A stretch of DNA of 64,000 bases. It comes from Danxiaibacter flavus (lineage in GTDB: Bacteria; Bacteroidota; Bacteroidia; Chitinophagales; Chitinophagaceae). A model generated the notes under the pieces. It saw only the letters and a program-made list of their open reading frames with translations, was not told where the DNA came from and made no database searches. Of this stretch, positions 55,644 to 64,000 are shown one piece after another; position 1 is the first letter of the stretch, and each line of letters opens with the position of its first letter. Location of the stretch: the NCBI RefSeq assembly GCF_041060425.1, contig NZ_JAULBC010000014.1, positions 1-64,000 of the forward strand. Reading direction: 5' to 3'. The position numbers were made by a program, and so were the translations under genes.

Positions 55644-55803
55644 AGTCAAAATTCAAAAGTAAAAATTCAAAACTTCAATGCTTAACAGCACTACCGGGCA
55701 CACCAACTACAAATTCAAAGAACGTATTTTTGCAGAGGATTGAAGTCTGTGTCAACCGGGACTGTGGCAACTTTTTTGAATTTTTACTTTTGAATTTTGA
55801 CTT
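55644..55803. repeat. Perfect 30-bp inverted repeat bridging cargo stop and macro-domain start
   Basis: Arms 55644-55673 and 55774-55803 are exact reverse complements (left arm begins AAGTCAAAATTCAAAAG). The left arm starts 9 nt after the T9SS cargo stop, and the right arm ends at the base before the macro-domain ATG. The loop is 100 nt. Confidence 0.96.
55725..55732 (+). promoter_or_regulatory. Bacteroidota -7 box of the macro-domain gene
   Basis: TATTTTTG (TAnnTTTG) lies inside the loop of the 30-bp inverted repeat. A transcript from it would contain only the right arm. Confidence 0.5.
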
Positions 55804-56319
55804 ATGACTATTCAACTCACCAAAGGCGATATTACCAAAATAAAAGTTGATGCTATTGTCAATGCAGCAAACAGTTCCTTATTGGGCGGCGGCGGCGTTG
55901 ACGGAGCCATTCACCGCGCGGGCGGACCAAAAATATTAGAAGAATGTATCCAGATCAGGAACAGGCAGGGCGGCTGTAAAACAGGCGAAGCAGTTATTAC
56001 AACAGGCGGCAATCTTCCTGCAAAATATGTAATACATACCGTTGGACCGGTTTGGCATGGAGGTGATAAGCGTGAAGAAGAGTTGCTGCACAACGCTTAT
56101 ACAAACAGCCTTCGCCTGGCGGAAGAAAATAATGTAACATCGATTGCCTTTCCAAACATTAGCACGGGCATTTACGGCTTTCCTAAACAAAGGGCTGCTG
56201 AGATTGCAGTAAAAGCTGTGAGCGACTTTAAGGCATCCACACTAAAGCAGGTTTTCTTTGTTTGCTTTGATGATGAGAATTACAACATTTACAAATTGCT
56301 TGGCGTAGAAGCAGTTTAA
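55804..56319 (+). CDS. Macro-domain ADP-ribose hydrolase
   Basis: 171 residues, a single macro domain. Catalytic and binding motifs are [22 protein letters not shown] and the phosphate loop [17 protein letters not shown]. Relatives (YmdB/MacroD type) remove ADP-ribose from proteins or hydrolyse O-acetyl-ADP-ribose. The start codon is directly at the end of a long repeat arm, leaving no normal spacing for a ribosome-binding site. Confidence 0.95.
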   Translation: MTIQLTKGDITKIKVDAIVNAANSSLLGGGGVDGAIHRAGGPKILEECIQIRNRQGGCKTGEAVITTGGNLPAKYVIHTVGPVWHGGDKREEELLHNAYTNSLRLAEENNVTSIAFPNISTGIYGFPKQRAAEIAVKAVSDFKASTLKQVFFVCFDDENYNIYKLLGVEAV

Positions 56320-56460
56320 TTACTACACGTTCTGGTAATCCTTGCACAAAGCTTTGCACTCTTCGAATCAGAAGCAGTGAGCCACTGATAAGAAACATAT
56401 TAGTTAGAATAAGACCAGGCGATTCCTTTTATGCTCGGCGAGACCTTCTGGCTTCGTGGC

Positions 56461-56513
56461 CTTACACTATCGCTTGCAGCGATGGCTTCAATCGCCAGAG
56501 GCGATAGCGTAAG
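56461..56513. repeat. CTATCGCTTGCAGCGAT inverted element
   Basis: CTTACACTATCGC (56461-56473) pairs with GCGATAGCGTAAG (56501-56513), with one G-U. A related piece, CTTACTCTATCGCTTGTAGC, is at 61150-61169. The gap between the macro-domain and TPM genes holds nothing else. Confidence 0.75.
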
Positions 56514-56552
56514 ACTGCAGAGCTAAAAGCTCAGAAGAGCGGAAAAAATTTA

Positions 56553-57338
56553 TTACCAGCTATCACTTGCACCGCCTCCTCCGCTATCTCCGCCGCCAAA
56601 ATCACCGCTATCGCTGCCATTGTCTCCGTAGCTATCTGAATAATAGCCGCCATAATCAGAATAACTATTCCCGCTACCGTAATACCTTCCGGGAGGATAT
56701 TTCTTTATAGCATTAAGCAACAAGATCAAAAAAGCAATGAGAAAACTAATGATGTAGATCGCAGCCTCCACAAGATTAACACCACCTTGTTCTTCAAAAT
56801 CCGGATCAACGTATTCTACAGGGGTCGCATTGGCAACAACCGGTTCATTATACTCTCCCACAGCAGCGCGGGCCAAATCATTTGTAGCACTATCAAGACC
56901 TGTAAAATATTGTCCATCTTTAAAGGCCGGCTTTATGTCATTTGTAATAATTTTTTTAGCTGTTATATCAGGGATGGTACCTTCAAGGCCATATCCAATT
57001 TCAATTCTCATTTGGTGATCATTGATTGCAGCGAGAATAAGCACACCATTATTTTTCTTTTTTTGACCTATCCCCCAGGTACGGAATAATTGATTAGCGT
57101 ACTCCTCAATAACGGCACCATTTAAGGTTGGGATCAGGACGACAACTATTTGGTTGGAGGTCGCATCATTCAGCCGTTTCAGTTTGTGCTCTAATTGAGA
57201 TCGTTGATCGCCGGACAAAACACTTGCTTTATCCGTAACGAAGCGGGCTGGTTTTGGCTTAGGGAGTACATGCTGTGCAAATGTCATCGTGCATAACAAC
57301 AGCATGGCTGTAAATACAGCAATCGTTATTGTTCTCAT
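56553..57338 (-). CDS. TPM-domain (YgcG-like) membrane protein
   Basis: 261 residues. A signal peptide ends near FAQ. The TPM domain (about 30-165) shows VTDKASVLSGDQRSQLEHKL, QLFRTWGIGQKKKNNGVLIL and IEIGYGLEGTIPD. One membrane helix (about 192-210) and a Gly/Ser/Asp-rich tail ending GGGGASDSW follow, the usual layout of this family. TPM domains have reported phosphatase activity in some members. It is probably in the cell envelope and monocistronic. Confidence 0.92.
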   Translation of the reverse strand: MRTITIAVFTAMLLLCTMTFAQHVLPKPKPARFVTDKASVLSGDQRSQLEHKLKRLNDATSNQIVVVLIPTLNGAVIEEYANQLFRTWGIGQKKKNNGVLILAAINDHQMRIEIGYGLEGTIPDITAKKIITNDIKPAFKDGQYFTGLDSATNDLARAAVGEYNEPVVANATPVEYVDPDFEEQGGVNLVEAAIYIISFLIAFLILLLNAIKKYPPGRYYGSGNSYSDYGGYYSDSYGDNGSDSGDFGGGDSGGGGASDSW

Positions 57339-57614
57339 TATGTCGGGTCGGTTGTTTATTTCTTTCTTTTAGCTTTCATGTCGTTCCGCCTGATGGAATT
57401 CGGCGATATGTTGTCCACTTGATATCGCAATCATCATATCTGCAAGCATTGCATGAACGAGGGCGATAAAGAAGGCTCAAAAAAATTTTCACCTAATGTA
57501 GTTAATATTGCGAGGCAACAAAAAATATTTCGGGCAGCATATGATGAAGGCTTGCAAAATCATTGCAACATTTTTAAGATATGGCTTATCTTCCTTATCC
57601 AAATCAAAACTGTT

Positions 57615-59015
57615 ATGAAACGATTGGCTTTGCTAGCTATCACAATGCTTGTTTCTATTTACAATTTTGCCCAAAACAATCCACATGGCCGCATAAAAGT
57701 TACTGCTGATGGCCACTACTTGCAGCATCAGGATGGAACGCCCTTTTTCTGGCTGGGTGATACAGGATGGGAACTGTTTCACCGGTTAACATTGCCCGAA
57801 ATCAAATCATACCTCGACAACCGTGCATCCAAAGGATTTACCGTTATACAAGCTGTCGCGCTTGCTGAATTCGATGGCGTGCATAAACCAAACAGGTATG
57901 GAGAATTGCCATTGATAAATGATGACCCAACGCAACCAAATGATTCTTATTTTAAATTGATCGACAGCGCAGTTATGCTTGCAGCAGAACGCGATCTTTT
58001 CATAGGACTATTGCCAACATGGGGTGATAAAGTTACAAAGATGTGGGGCGAAGGTCCGGTTGTGTTTGACAGCATAAATGCATATGCGTATGGCAAATGG
58101 ATCGGTAACCGTTATAAAAACAACACGAATATTATCTGGATCCTGGGTGGTGACAGGCCCGCTGTTCGCGACTCAATGGACTGGCGGCCAGTATGGCGAC
58201 AAATGGCCCGCGGAATTATTGAAGCAACCAACCATCAATGCCTGATCACTTATCATCCTTCCGGAGGAGATTTTTCAACTTCGCAATTCATTCATAACGA
58301 ACCCTGGCTTGACGTAAACATGTTTCAATCAGGACATGGGAATGGCCACGATACGCACTGCTGGGAATTGGTAACCCGTGACAGAAGGTACTCCCCCACT
58401 AAACCAACATTGGATGCCGAGCCCAATTACGAGGACCACCCGGTAGATCCCTGGCCGAAATGGAACGTTGACAATGGTTATTTCCGGGCTTATGATGTTC
58501 GTAAACAAACGTATCGCTCCGTGTTTGCCGGTGCCTGCGGTGTTACCTATGGACATCATTCCGTTTGGCAATTTGTGAATGAAAGAGATGAGATCATCAA
58601 TTTTGCTGACAGGGGCTGGCGAAACGCCATCAACAGGCCCGGTGCTTTCCAGGTTGGATTTTTGCGAAAACTGATCGAGTCAAGGCCGATGCTTAACCGC
58701 ATACCCGATTCAACTATTATCGTAGGGGACAAAGGACTCAAAGGCGAACACATGGAAGCATTTCGCGGTGGGGACAATAGTTATGCAATGATTTACCTCC
58801 CTGCCGGTAAACGTTTTTCCATAAATACCACATTTATGACGGCCAAAGAGGTTGTTGCCTGGTGGTTTAACCCGAAAGATGGTAGTACACAAAAAATTAA
58901 TACGTTAAAACGAACCAACAATATTTCCTTTACCCCACCTATACAAGGCGTTGAAAATGACTGGGTATTGGTAATTGATGACGCTTCAAAAAAATATAAA
59001 GAACCGGGAAGGTAA
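57615..59015 (+). CDS. DUF4038 glycoside hydrolase (GH140-like)
   Basis: 466 residues from ATG 57615; a longer frame starts at 57453, but this ATG begins the signal peptide (ending NFAQ). The DUF4038 barrel (about 25-365) shows PFFWLGDTGWELFHRLTLPE, IIWILGGDRPA and LDAEPNYEDHP. A C-terminal beta domain of the putative collagen-binding type follows (about 370-460, ending WVLVIDDA). GH140 enzymes are apiosidases acting on pectin RG-II; exact specificity here is inference. No SusCD pair is adjacent. Confidence 0.88.
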   Translation: MKRLALLAITMLVSIYNFAQNNPHGRIKVTADGHYLQHQDGTPFFWLGDTGWELFHRLTLPEIKSYLDNRASKGFTVIQAVALAEFDGVHKPNRYGELPLINDDPTQPNDSYFKLIDSAVMLAAERDLFIGLLPTWGDKVTKMWGEGPVVFDSINAYAYGKWIGNRYKNNTNIIWILGGDRPAVRDSMDWRPVWRQMARGIIEATNHQCLITYHPSGGDFSTSQFIHNEPWLDVNMFQSGHGNGHDTHCWELVTRDRRYSPTKPTLDAEPNYEDHPVDPWPKWNVDNGYFRAYDVRKQTYRSVFAGACGVTYGHHSVWQFVNERDEIINFADRGWRNAINRPGAFQVGFLRKLIESRPMLNRIPDSTIIVGDKGLKGEHMEAFRGGDNSYAMIYLPAGKRFSINTTFMTAKEVVAWWFNPKDGSTQKINTLKRTNNISFTPPIQGVENDWVLVIDDASKKYKEPGR

Positions 59016-59040
59016 GCCGCGAACTTTTTTTGTTTAAACC

Positions 59041-59048
59041 TATCTTTG
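59041..59048 (+). promoter_or_regulatory. Bacteroidota -7 box of aspS
   Basis: TATCTTTG matches TAnnTTTG exactly. Transcription from here would carry the heptamer array 59058-59096 in the leader. Confidence 0.6.
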
Positions 59049-59057
59049 CCGCCACTT

Positions 59058-59096
59058 TAAAGCTTAGAGCCTAAAGCCCAAAGCTTAAAGTCAAAT
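59058..59096 (+). repeat. Heptamer array (family B) in the aspS leader
   Basis: AAAGCTTAGAGCCTAAAGCC-type units lie between the -7 box and the coding region, the same family as 10983-11450 and 43118-43198. Confidence 0.85.
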
Positions 59097-59169
59097 AATG
59101 CTGAAATCAAAGATCTTCAAATCAGATACCAGACATTATTCATCATTTCAAGATCAAAATAATCATAGA

Positions 59170-61017
59170 ATGTATCGTTCGAATACTTGCGGCGAGCTAC
59201 GAATAACCGATGTAAACAAAGAAGTGACCCTGGCAGGATGGGTTCAGACAGTTAGAAAATTTGGCGCTATAACATTTGTGGATCTTCGTGACCGCTATGG
59301 CATTACGCAATTGCTTTTTAGTGAAGAACTCAATCCCCAGCTTGACGAAAACCCGCTTGGTCGCGAATTCGTGTTGCAGGTAAAAGGCACCGTTGCTGAG
59401 CGTAGCAATAAGAACAAGAACATTCCAACCGGTGATATTGAGCTGAATGTAACCGGTTTTACCATTTTAAATAAATCAGCAGTTCCGCCATTTACCATTA
59501 CGGATGAAACAGATGGTGGCGATGATCTTAGAATGAAATACCGCTACCTTGATCTTCGTCGCAATGCCGTAAAAAGAAATATGGAACTGCGTTATGCAGT
59601 AAACCGCTCTACCAGGAACTACCTGCATGAGAATGGTTTTATGGATATTGAAACGCCGTTTCTCATTAAATCTACCCCCGAAGGGGCAAGGGACTTTGTT
59701 GTTCCAAGCCGTATGAACGGAGGTCAGTTTTATGCATTACCTCAATCGCCGCAAACATTCAAGCAATTATTAATGGTAAGTGGTTACGACCGCTATTACC
59801 AAATTGTAAAATGTTTCAGAGATGAAGATCTTCGTGCAGACAGGCAACCGGAATTTACACAGATAGACTGTGAAATGAGCTTTGTTGAGCAGGAAGATAT
59901 CCTGAACATGTTTGAAGGGTTGGTTAAGCAAATTTTCAAGGATGTAAAGAATATTGATTATACAGATGTTGTGGAACGCATGACATGGGAAGATGCGATG
60001 TGGAACTATGGCAATGACAAACCCGACATCCGTTACGGAATGAAGATCGCCAACCTGAAAAAACCTTCTTCAGTTTATACCAATAAACAGGATCTGGCGA
60101 GCCTTATAAATGGCGCCGATTTCAAGGTATTTGATGATGCTGAAACTGTATTGGCTATTGCTGTTCCCGGTTGTAGCGAATACACACGCAAACAAACAGA
60201 TGAACTGACTGAGTGGGTGAAACGTCCGCAGATTGGCATGAAAGGTTTGGTGTTCATCAAATGCAATGCAGATGGAACTTACAAAAGCAGCGTAGATAAA
60301 TTTTACAGTGAAGAAAGATTAAAAGCGATCGCCGATGCTGCCAACGCTCAAAAAGGCGACCTGGTATTAATTTTAGCCGGTGCTGAAGAACGCACAAGGA
60401 AAGCAACCAGTGAACTTCGTTTGGAAATGGGTGAAAGACTTGGTCTAAGAAAGAAAGATGAGTTCAAGTTACTTTGGGTACTTGATTTCCCGTTGTTTGA
60501 ATATGCGGAAGACGAAAACCGCTGGGTTGCCCGTCACCATCCGTTTACATCGCCCAAGCCATCAGATATCGGCACAATGATCAACAATGATCCCGTGATT
60601 ACCAATGCTGAAAAATACCTGGAACATCCTTATGCAGGCATCAAGGCTAATGCGTATGACATGGTGTTGAATGGTAACGAAATTGGCGGTGGCTCTATCC
60701 GTATTTACCAAAGAGAGTTACAGGAGAAAATGTTCTCTGCGCTCGGCATGAGTGAGGAAGAAGCATTGCACAAATTTGGCTTCCTGTTGGGCGCATTTGA
60801 ATATGGTGCACCACCTCATGGTGGTCTTGCATTTGGCTTCGACAGGCTTTGCGCTATCCTCGGTGGCAGCGAAAGCATCCGTGACTTCATCGCCTTCCCC
60901 AAAAACAACAGCGGTCGCGATGTAATGCTGGATGCACCAAGTTCAATTGATGATAAACAATTGGATGAGCTGCAGATAAAGCTGGACGTGAAGAACCAGG
61001 TAAAAAGTCAAAATTAA
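59170..61017 (+). CDS. aspS: Aspartyl-tRNA synthetase
   Basis: 615 residues from ATG 59170. I prefer it to 59098 because the protein then begins [19 protein letters not shown] like other bacterial AspRS. The anticodon-binding OB domain is N-terminal ([14 protein letters not shown]). The class II core has [53 protein letters not shown] and GLAFGFDRL, with the bacterial GAD insert in between. It charges tRNA-Asp. The last residues (VKSQN) are encoded in a GTCAAAATT repeat unit. Confidence 0.97.
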   Translation: MYRSNTCGELRITDVNKEVTLAGWVQTVRKFGAITFVDLRDRYGITQLLFSEELNPQLDENPLGREFVLQVKGTVAERSNKNKNIPTGDIELNVTGFTILNKSAVPPFTITDETDGGDDLRMKYRYLDLRRNAVKRNMELRYAVNRSTRNYLHENGFMDIETPFLIKSTPEGARDFVVPSRMNGGQFYALPQSPQTFKQLLMVSGYDRYYQIVKCFRDEDLRADRQPEFTQIDCEMSFVEQEDILNMFEGLVKQIFKDVKNIDYTDVVERMTWEDAMWNYGNDKPDIRYGMKIANLKKPSSVYTNKQDLASLINGADFKVFDDAETVLAIAVPGCSEYTRKQTDELTEWVKRPQIGMKGLVFIKCNADGTYKSSVDKFYSEERLKAIADAANAQKGDLVLILAGAEERTRKATSELRLEMGERLGLRKKDEFKLLWVLDFPLFEYAEDENRWVARHHPFTSPKPSDIGTMINNDPVITNAEKYLEHPYAGIKANAYDMVLNGNEIGGGSIRIYQRELQEKMFSALGMSEEEALHKFGFLLGAFEYGAPPHGGLAFGFDRLCAILGGSESIRDFIAFPKNNSGRDVMLDAPSSIDDKQLDELQIKLDVKNQVKSQN

Positions 61018-61024
61018 AAAGTCA
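61003..61024 (+). repeat. AAAAAGTCAAAATT repeat overlapping the aspS stop
   Basis: It is the same family as the 30-bp inverted repeat at 55644-55803. It includes the aspS stop codon and the codons before it. Confidence 0.75.
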
Positions 61025-61060
61025 ACAACCCGTAGCGAGTGTATGACTACAAAATAGCAA

Positions 61061-61091
61061 AAGGGAGCGGTTTAAAATCGCTCCTTTTTTT
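61061..61091 (+). terminator. Rho-independent terminator of aspS
   Basis: Stem GGAGCG / CGCTCC with a 9-nt loop is followed by seven T, 44 nt after the stop codon. Confidence 0.9.
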
Positions 61092-61126
61092 GTGCCTTTT
61101 CGCTCTGCAATGATTTTATGCCCCTC

Positions 61127-61173
61127 TGCTAAGCCTGGAGGCTTAGCAGCCTTACTCTATCGCTTGTAGCGAT
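61127..61173. repeat. Perfect 9-bp hairpin plus CTATCGCTTGTAGCGAT element
   Basis: TGCTAAGCC pairs with GGCTTAGCA (61127-61148) and is followed by CTTACTCTATCGCTTGTAGC, shared with 56461-56513. It lies in the gap before the sulfatase gene. Confidence 0.7.
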
Positions 61174-61276
61174 CTTGAAAAATCCCATTTCTATCGCAGC
61201 ACCCCTCCCATTTCCCATAATCTTCCGAAATTTAACTCCGAAAACAATTTATTAACAGATATGTTATTGCTACAGC

Positions 61277-62803
61277 ATGCTAACCTTCCGGCAATATATT
61301 ATCTACTGCAAATGCATTTTTATCTGCCTGCTGCTGGCATCAACAGCATGCTGTCAAAAGACGGAAGCAAAAGACAAACCCAATATCATCCTGATCCTTG
61401 CCGATGACCTGGGCCATAACGATCTTTCAACATACGGCAATAAAGACATTCCCACACCCAATATCGATCAACTGGCCAGTGAGGGAGTCCGCTTCACAAA
61501 CGGCTATTGCTCATCGCCAATTTGCAGCCCTTCACGTGCAGGATTAATGACTGGTCGTTACCAACAGAGATTTGGATTTGAGTTCCAGGAGAGAGATGAT
61601 CCGATCGGAAAATATACGATCTGGCAAAAAGCCGCATTTGTCCAACGGGCTATGCGGGAGGGCGATCATGTAGATTTCAACAAAAATACAAACGGTCCTC
61701 CCAATGGTTTACCTGAACAGGAAATCAGCATTGCATCACTGTTAAAAAAAGAAAGATATCACACTGCTGTCATCGGCAAATGGAATCTCGGTCATTCCAA
61801 CTATCAAATTCCATCAGCAAAAGGTTTTGATTATTTCTATGGATTCTATTCTGCAGCCGGATTATACGCGGACAAAAAAGATACTTCCATCTACAACAAA
61901 AAACTAGACGACATTCTTGATCCGGCAGTATGGTATAGGGAAGGTAATAGTGAGATCAGAAGAAATGACAGCGTTGTAACGGAAAAAAGATACCTGACAT
62001 TCGCGTTTGCAGATGAAGCAACCAACTACATCCGCCGGCAAAAGGATAGCACATTTTTTCTTTACCTGGCTTTCAATGCACCACATACGCCTTTTCAGGC
62101 CCCAAAAGAAATAGTGAGCAGATTTTCCAATGTTGAAGATGAAACCAAAAGAGTATACTACGCAATGATCACGGCATTGGACGAGGCAATTGGAAAAGTG
62201 CTGAAAACGCTCGAAGAAACAGGTATCGCTAAAAACACGCTGATCATCTTTGCGAGCGATAACGGTGGAGCAACATATACCCTGGCCACAGATAATGAAC
62301 CGCTCAAAGGAGGCAAGATGTCACACTTTGATGGAGGACTTAAAGTACCGCTTATTATTAGTTATCCGGCTAAAATCAACGGAGGTGGCATTTATGATTA
62401 CCCTGTAAGCCTTCTCGATATTTTACCTACCTGCGTGTCAGCTGCGAATGGCTCCCTGCCTAACGCGGCCAGCATTGACGGAGTTGATCTCATTCCTTAT
62501 TTAAACGGAGCAAACAAAAACAGGCCTCATCCAACTTTGTACTGGCGCAATGGCTATTCCAAAGCGATCAGAAAAGATGATCTTAAACTCTATGTTAATG
62601 AGAAGGAAAAAATAATCTTTCTTTATGATCTTTCAAAGGATCCCTATGAGCGCGAAGACCTGAGTAATATGCAGCCCGAAAAAGTAAAAGAGCTTGAAAA
62701 TGAGCTAAAAAAGTGGGAACAGCATCTCGCTCAACCGTTATGGAAAAGCAGATTTCAATACAAGCTGAAGGTGCGGGACCGGAAATTTATATTTCCAACC
62801 TGA
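61277..62803 (+). CDS. Sulfatase (formylglycine type), probable lipoprotein
   Basis: 508 residues. The N-terminal hydrophobic segment ends STACC, a likely lipobox at C25. The metal aspartates are D43/D44 (LADDLGHND). The sulfatase signature CSPSRAGLMTGR places the formylglycine cysteine at C83. A second metal motif is IFASDNGGATYTL. The C-terminal part, with LYDLSKDPYEREDLS, is typical of family S1. It hydrolyses sulfate esters, probably on polysaccharides. An anaerobic sulfatase-maturating or FGE-type enzyme must be encoded elsewhere. Confidence 0.95.
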   Translation: MLTFRQYIIYCKCIFICLLLASTACCQKTEAKDKPNIILILADDLGHNDLSTYGNKDIPTPNIDQLASEGVRFTNGYCSSPICSPSRAGLMTGRYQQRFGFEFQERDDPIGKYTIWQKAAFVQRAMREGDHVDFNKNTNGPPNGLPEQEISIASLLKKERYHTAVIGKWNLGHSNYQIPSAKGFDYFYGFYSAAGLYADKKDTSIYNKKLDDILDPAVWYREGNSEIRRNDSVVTEKRYLTFAFADEATNYIRRQKDSTFFLYLAFNAPHTPFQAPKEIVSRFSNVEDETKRVYYAMITALDEAIGKVLKTLEETGIAKNTLIIFASDNGGATYTLATDNEPLKGGKMSHFDGGLKVPLIISYPAKINGGGIYDYPVSLLDILPTCVSAANGSLPNAASIDGVDLIPYLNGANKNRPHPTLYWRNGYSKAIRKDDLKLYVNEKEKIIFLYDLSKDPYEREDLSNMQPEKVKELENELKKWEQHLAQPLWKSRFQYKLKVRDRKFIFPT

Positions 62804-62883
62804 TCCTGTATCAGAATTTGCTGGAAAGAAGATTTCTAATCATTTATCTTGCGCACTATAAATTTCATTTTAATTGGTGATAC

Positions 62884-63390
62884 ATGAAAGGATTGTTTAT
62901 ATACCGGTTTTTGGGCTTTTTTGTGAACATTGGAGCGTTTATGATGGCATTTATGCTTTTTGGAATGATCTCTTTTGCATTCCGCAACCCAGCGTTATTG
63001 TTGTATTCAGCGTTGATGTTGTGTGTTGTTCTTTACGCATGGTTTGTGAATAAATTCTTTGTGAGAGTAATTGTAAGAAAAGAACCAACAACTTTTAAGC
63101 ATCGAGATTGGATACGGGTTAATTCAATAGTCTGCCTCGTTTTCGCAACGCTGTCAATTTTATCCTGTGCAGCATACTTACTTAACCCATCAATGCCGCA
63201 CGACCTTGTGGCACAGTTTAACAACCAGGTTGACCCCACAGCCAAAATTGATCCTAAAATGCTGGAAAAAGCTGTTAAGCAACTGGTTTGGGGCATGGTT
63301 ATTTTCTTCTTGATCCTTGTTGCCCACATTTTATGGACCTATGATCTGCTGAGAAGATATCGCAGCCATTTTCAGGAACCACAGAGCTAG
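62884..63390 (+). CDS. Four-helix membrane protein, unknown
   Basis: 168 residues with four membrane helices (about 6-30, 35-52, 78-97, 131-150) and a short extracytoplasmic loop (AQFNNQVDPTAKIDPKMLEK). I do not recognise a named family. It follows the sulfatase by 80 bp. Its stop codon overlaps that of the converging L,D-transpeptidase gene by 3 bp within CTAG. Confidence 0.75.
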   Translation: MKGLFIYRFLGFFVNIGAFMMAFMLFGMISFAFRNPALLLYSALMLCVVLYAWFVNKFFVRVIVRKEPTTFKHRDWIRVNSIVCLVFATLSILSCAAYLLNPSMPHDLVAQFNNQVDPTAKIDPKMLEKAVKQLVWGMVIFFLILVAHILWTYDLLRRYRSHFQEPQS

Positions 63391-64000
63391 TTTACTATCC
63401 ATAACAACAGCGGCTTCTCACTTCCGTCAATGTATGCGGACAGTGCTGCGAGGAATTTATAAGACACCATCGCGCAACCTTTGCTATTGCACGTATACAC
63501 GGGATAAGAAGCGACATCGGGGACGCAACCATACGCATGCAATACAACCGCACGTTGATACGCGTTACTGTTGGTTTTATCTAATCCATGCAATTTGTAG
63601 GCACTGCCGAATTGTCCTTTGTATTTGCCGCCAATTTTATATTTACCCAAACTGCTGCAGTTGCTGTTGGGTTTATTTGAAAAACTGGCATTGATGGCAT
63701 ACAAGGAAGCACCGCAACCGTGCGCCACAAGTCCGCGTTTCAAAATTTTCTTTTGCTTAAGGTCTACAACAGCAAATCTCGGCAAACCGCTGTGCATGGA
63801 AAGATCTGCAAAAAATACAATCTCCTCATTCAATCCATTGCCATGATTAAATACGATTGCTAATTTGATCAAACTATCCAGCTTATTTGCAGGAAACTCA
63901 TTTCTTAAAGAGTCATTGGCAGAAAAAGCATGTACTGGTTTAGCGTCTTTGCCGAATCCTTTGCATCCTGCAAAGATCAACACCAGGATTACTGTATATT
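63387..64000 (-). CDS. Murein L,D-transpeptidase-like protein (YkuD_2), N-terminus cut by window edge
   Basis: The frame stays open to the right edge, and the visible start (YTVILVLIFAGCKG) is the end of a lipoprotein-type signal, so the true start is beyond base 64000. The catalytic domain shows GLVAHGCGAS, NSNCSSLGKYKIGGKYKGQF, KLHGLDKTNSNAYQRAVVLHA and the cysteine motif NSKGCAMVS, as in the YkuD_2 family. It is likely to crosslink or modify peptidoglycan in the periplasm. It converges with the membrane protein gene. Confidence 0.88.
   Translation of the reverse strand, partial: YTVILVLIFAGCKGFGKDAKPVHAFSANDSLRNEFPANKLDSLIKLAIVFNHGNGLNEEIVFFADLSMHSGLPRFAVVDLKQKKILKRGLVAHGCGASLYAINASFSNKPNSNCSSLGKYKIGGKYKGQFGSAYKLHGLDKTNSNAYQRAVVLHAYGCVPDVASYPVYTCNSKGCAMVSYKFLAALSAYIDGSEKPLLLWIVN

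Noticed and set aside
57453..57614. N-terminal extension of the GH140-like gene
   Set aside because: Starting at 57615 gives a clean signal peptide; the extra 54 residues look non-coding.
59098..59169. N-terminal extension of AspRS
   Set aside because: Bacterial AspRS normally begins near [10 protein letters not shown], which matches the ATG at 59170.
1..64000. tRNA or rRNA genes
   Set aside because: I looked through the gaps for tRNA-like T-loops (GGTTCGAATCC) and rRNA segments and found none; a covariance-model search would be decisive.

Overview
The window reads as a chromosomal segment of a Bacteroidota bacterium, most likely in or near the Chitinophagaceae. The evidence is PorP/SprF and type A and type B type-IX-secretion (T9SS) C-terminal domains, DUF4270, DUF4907, Kelch and LytTR families, a lipoprotein TamA (TamL) with TamB, and several -7 elements of the Bacteroidota form TAnnTTTG. 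I see no rRNA, tRNA, CRISPR array, insertion sequence or phage module. The genus call is inference.

Layout. 1-5715 (minus): a T9SS type-B module with a gliding-type CTD protein, PorP/SprF, a PorE-like OmpA lipoprotein-type protein and a collagen-like fibre protein cut by the left edge. 6626-10982: a divergent surface locus (Kelch + DUF4907 lipoproteins; DUF4270 + outer-membrane barrel). 11546-15059: LytS/LytTR two-component pair, a MORN/TonB-C protein and a LytTR-only regulator. 15415-18439: MarC, a Dph6-like PP-loop enzyme with a decayed partial copy beside it, and an unknown polytopic membrane protein. 18650-25496 (minus): metE and nrdB-nrdA. 26083-37037: an orphan lipoprotein, tamB-tamL with a duplicated tamL tail, a YtxH/holin/small-protein trio, and an AI-2E family transporter. 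37189-39792: a PLP lyase and an amino-acid permease. 40095-47551: a cobalamin uptake and lower-ligand assembly operon (btuB, DUF6580, BtuF-like, cobU, cobT, cobS, cobC, and a CWC protein). 47886-64000: mostly housekeeping and surface genes (SMP-30, sucD, FAD oxidoreductase, a large T9SS cargo, macro domain, TPM protein, GH140, aspS, sulfatase, YkuD-type L,D-transpeptidase).

B12 is the main regulatory theme. Three cobalamin riboswitches are visible: before btuB, before metE (B12-independent methionine synthase) and before nrdB (class I ribonucleotide reductase). The cell therefore appears to tune B12 import and assembly and to shut off B12-independent isozymes when B12 is present. This predicts metH and a class II reductase elsewhere in the genome.

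The least explained structure is intergenic. Many gaps are filled by arrays of 7-8 nt units belonging to several unrelated families. They often occur as inverted pairs with perfect arms of 24-30 bp, and they begin at or within about 12 nt of the stop codon in at least 16 genes. In two genes the last codons lie inside the array.
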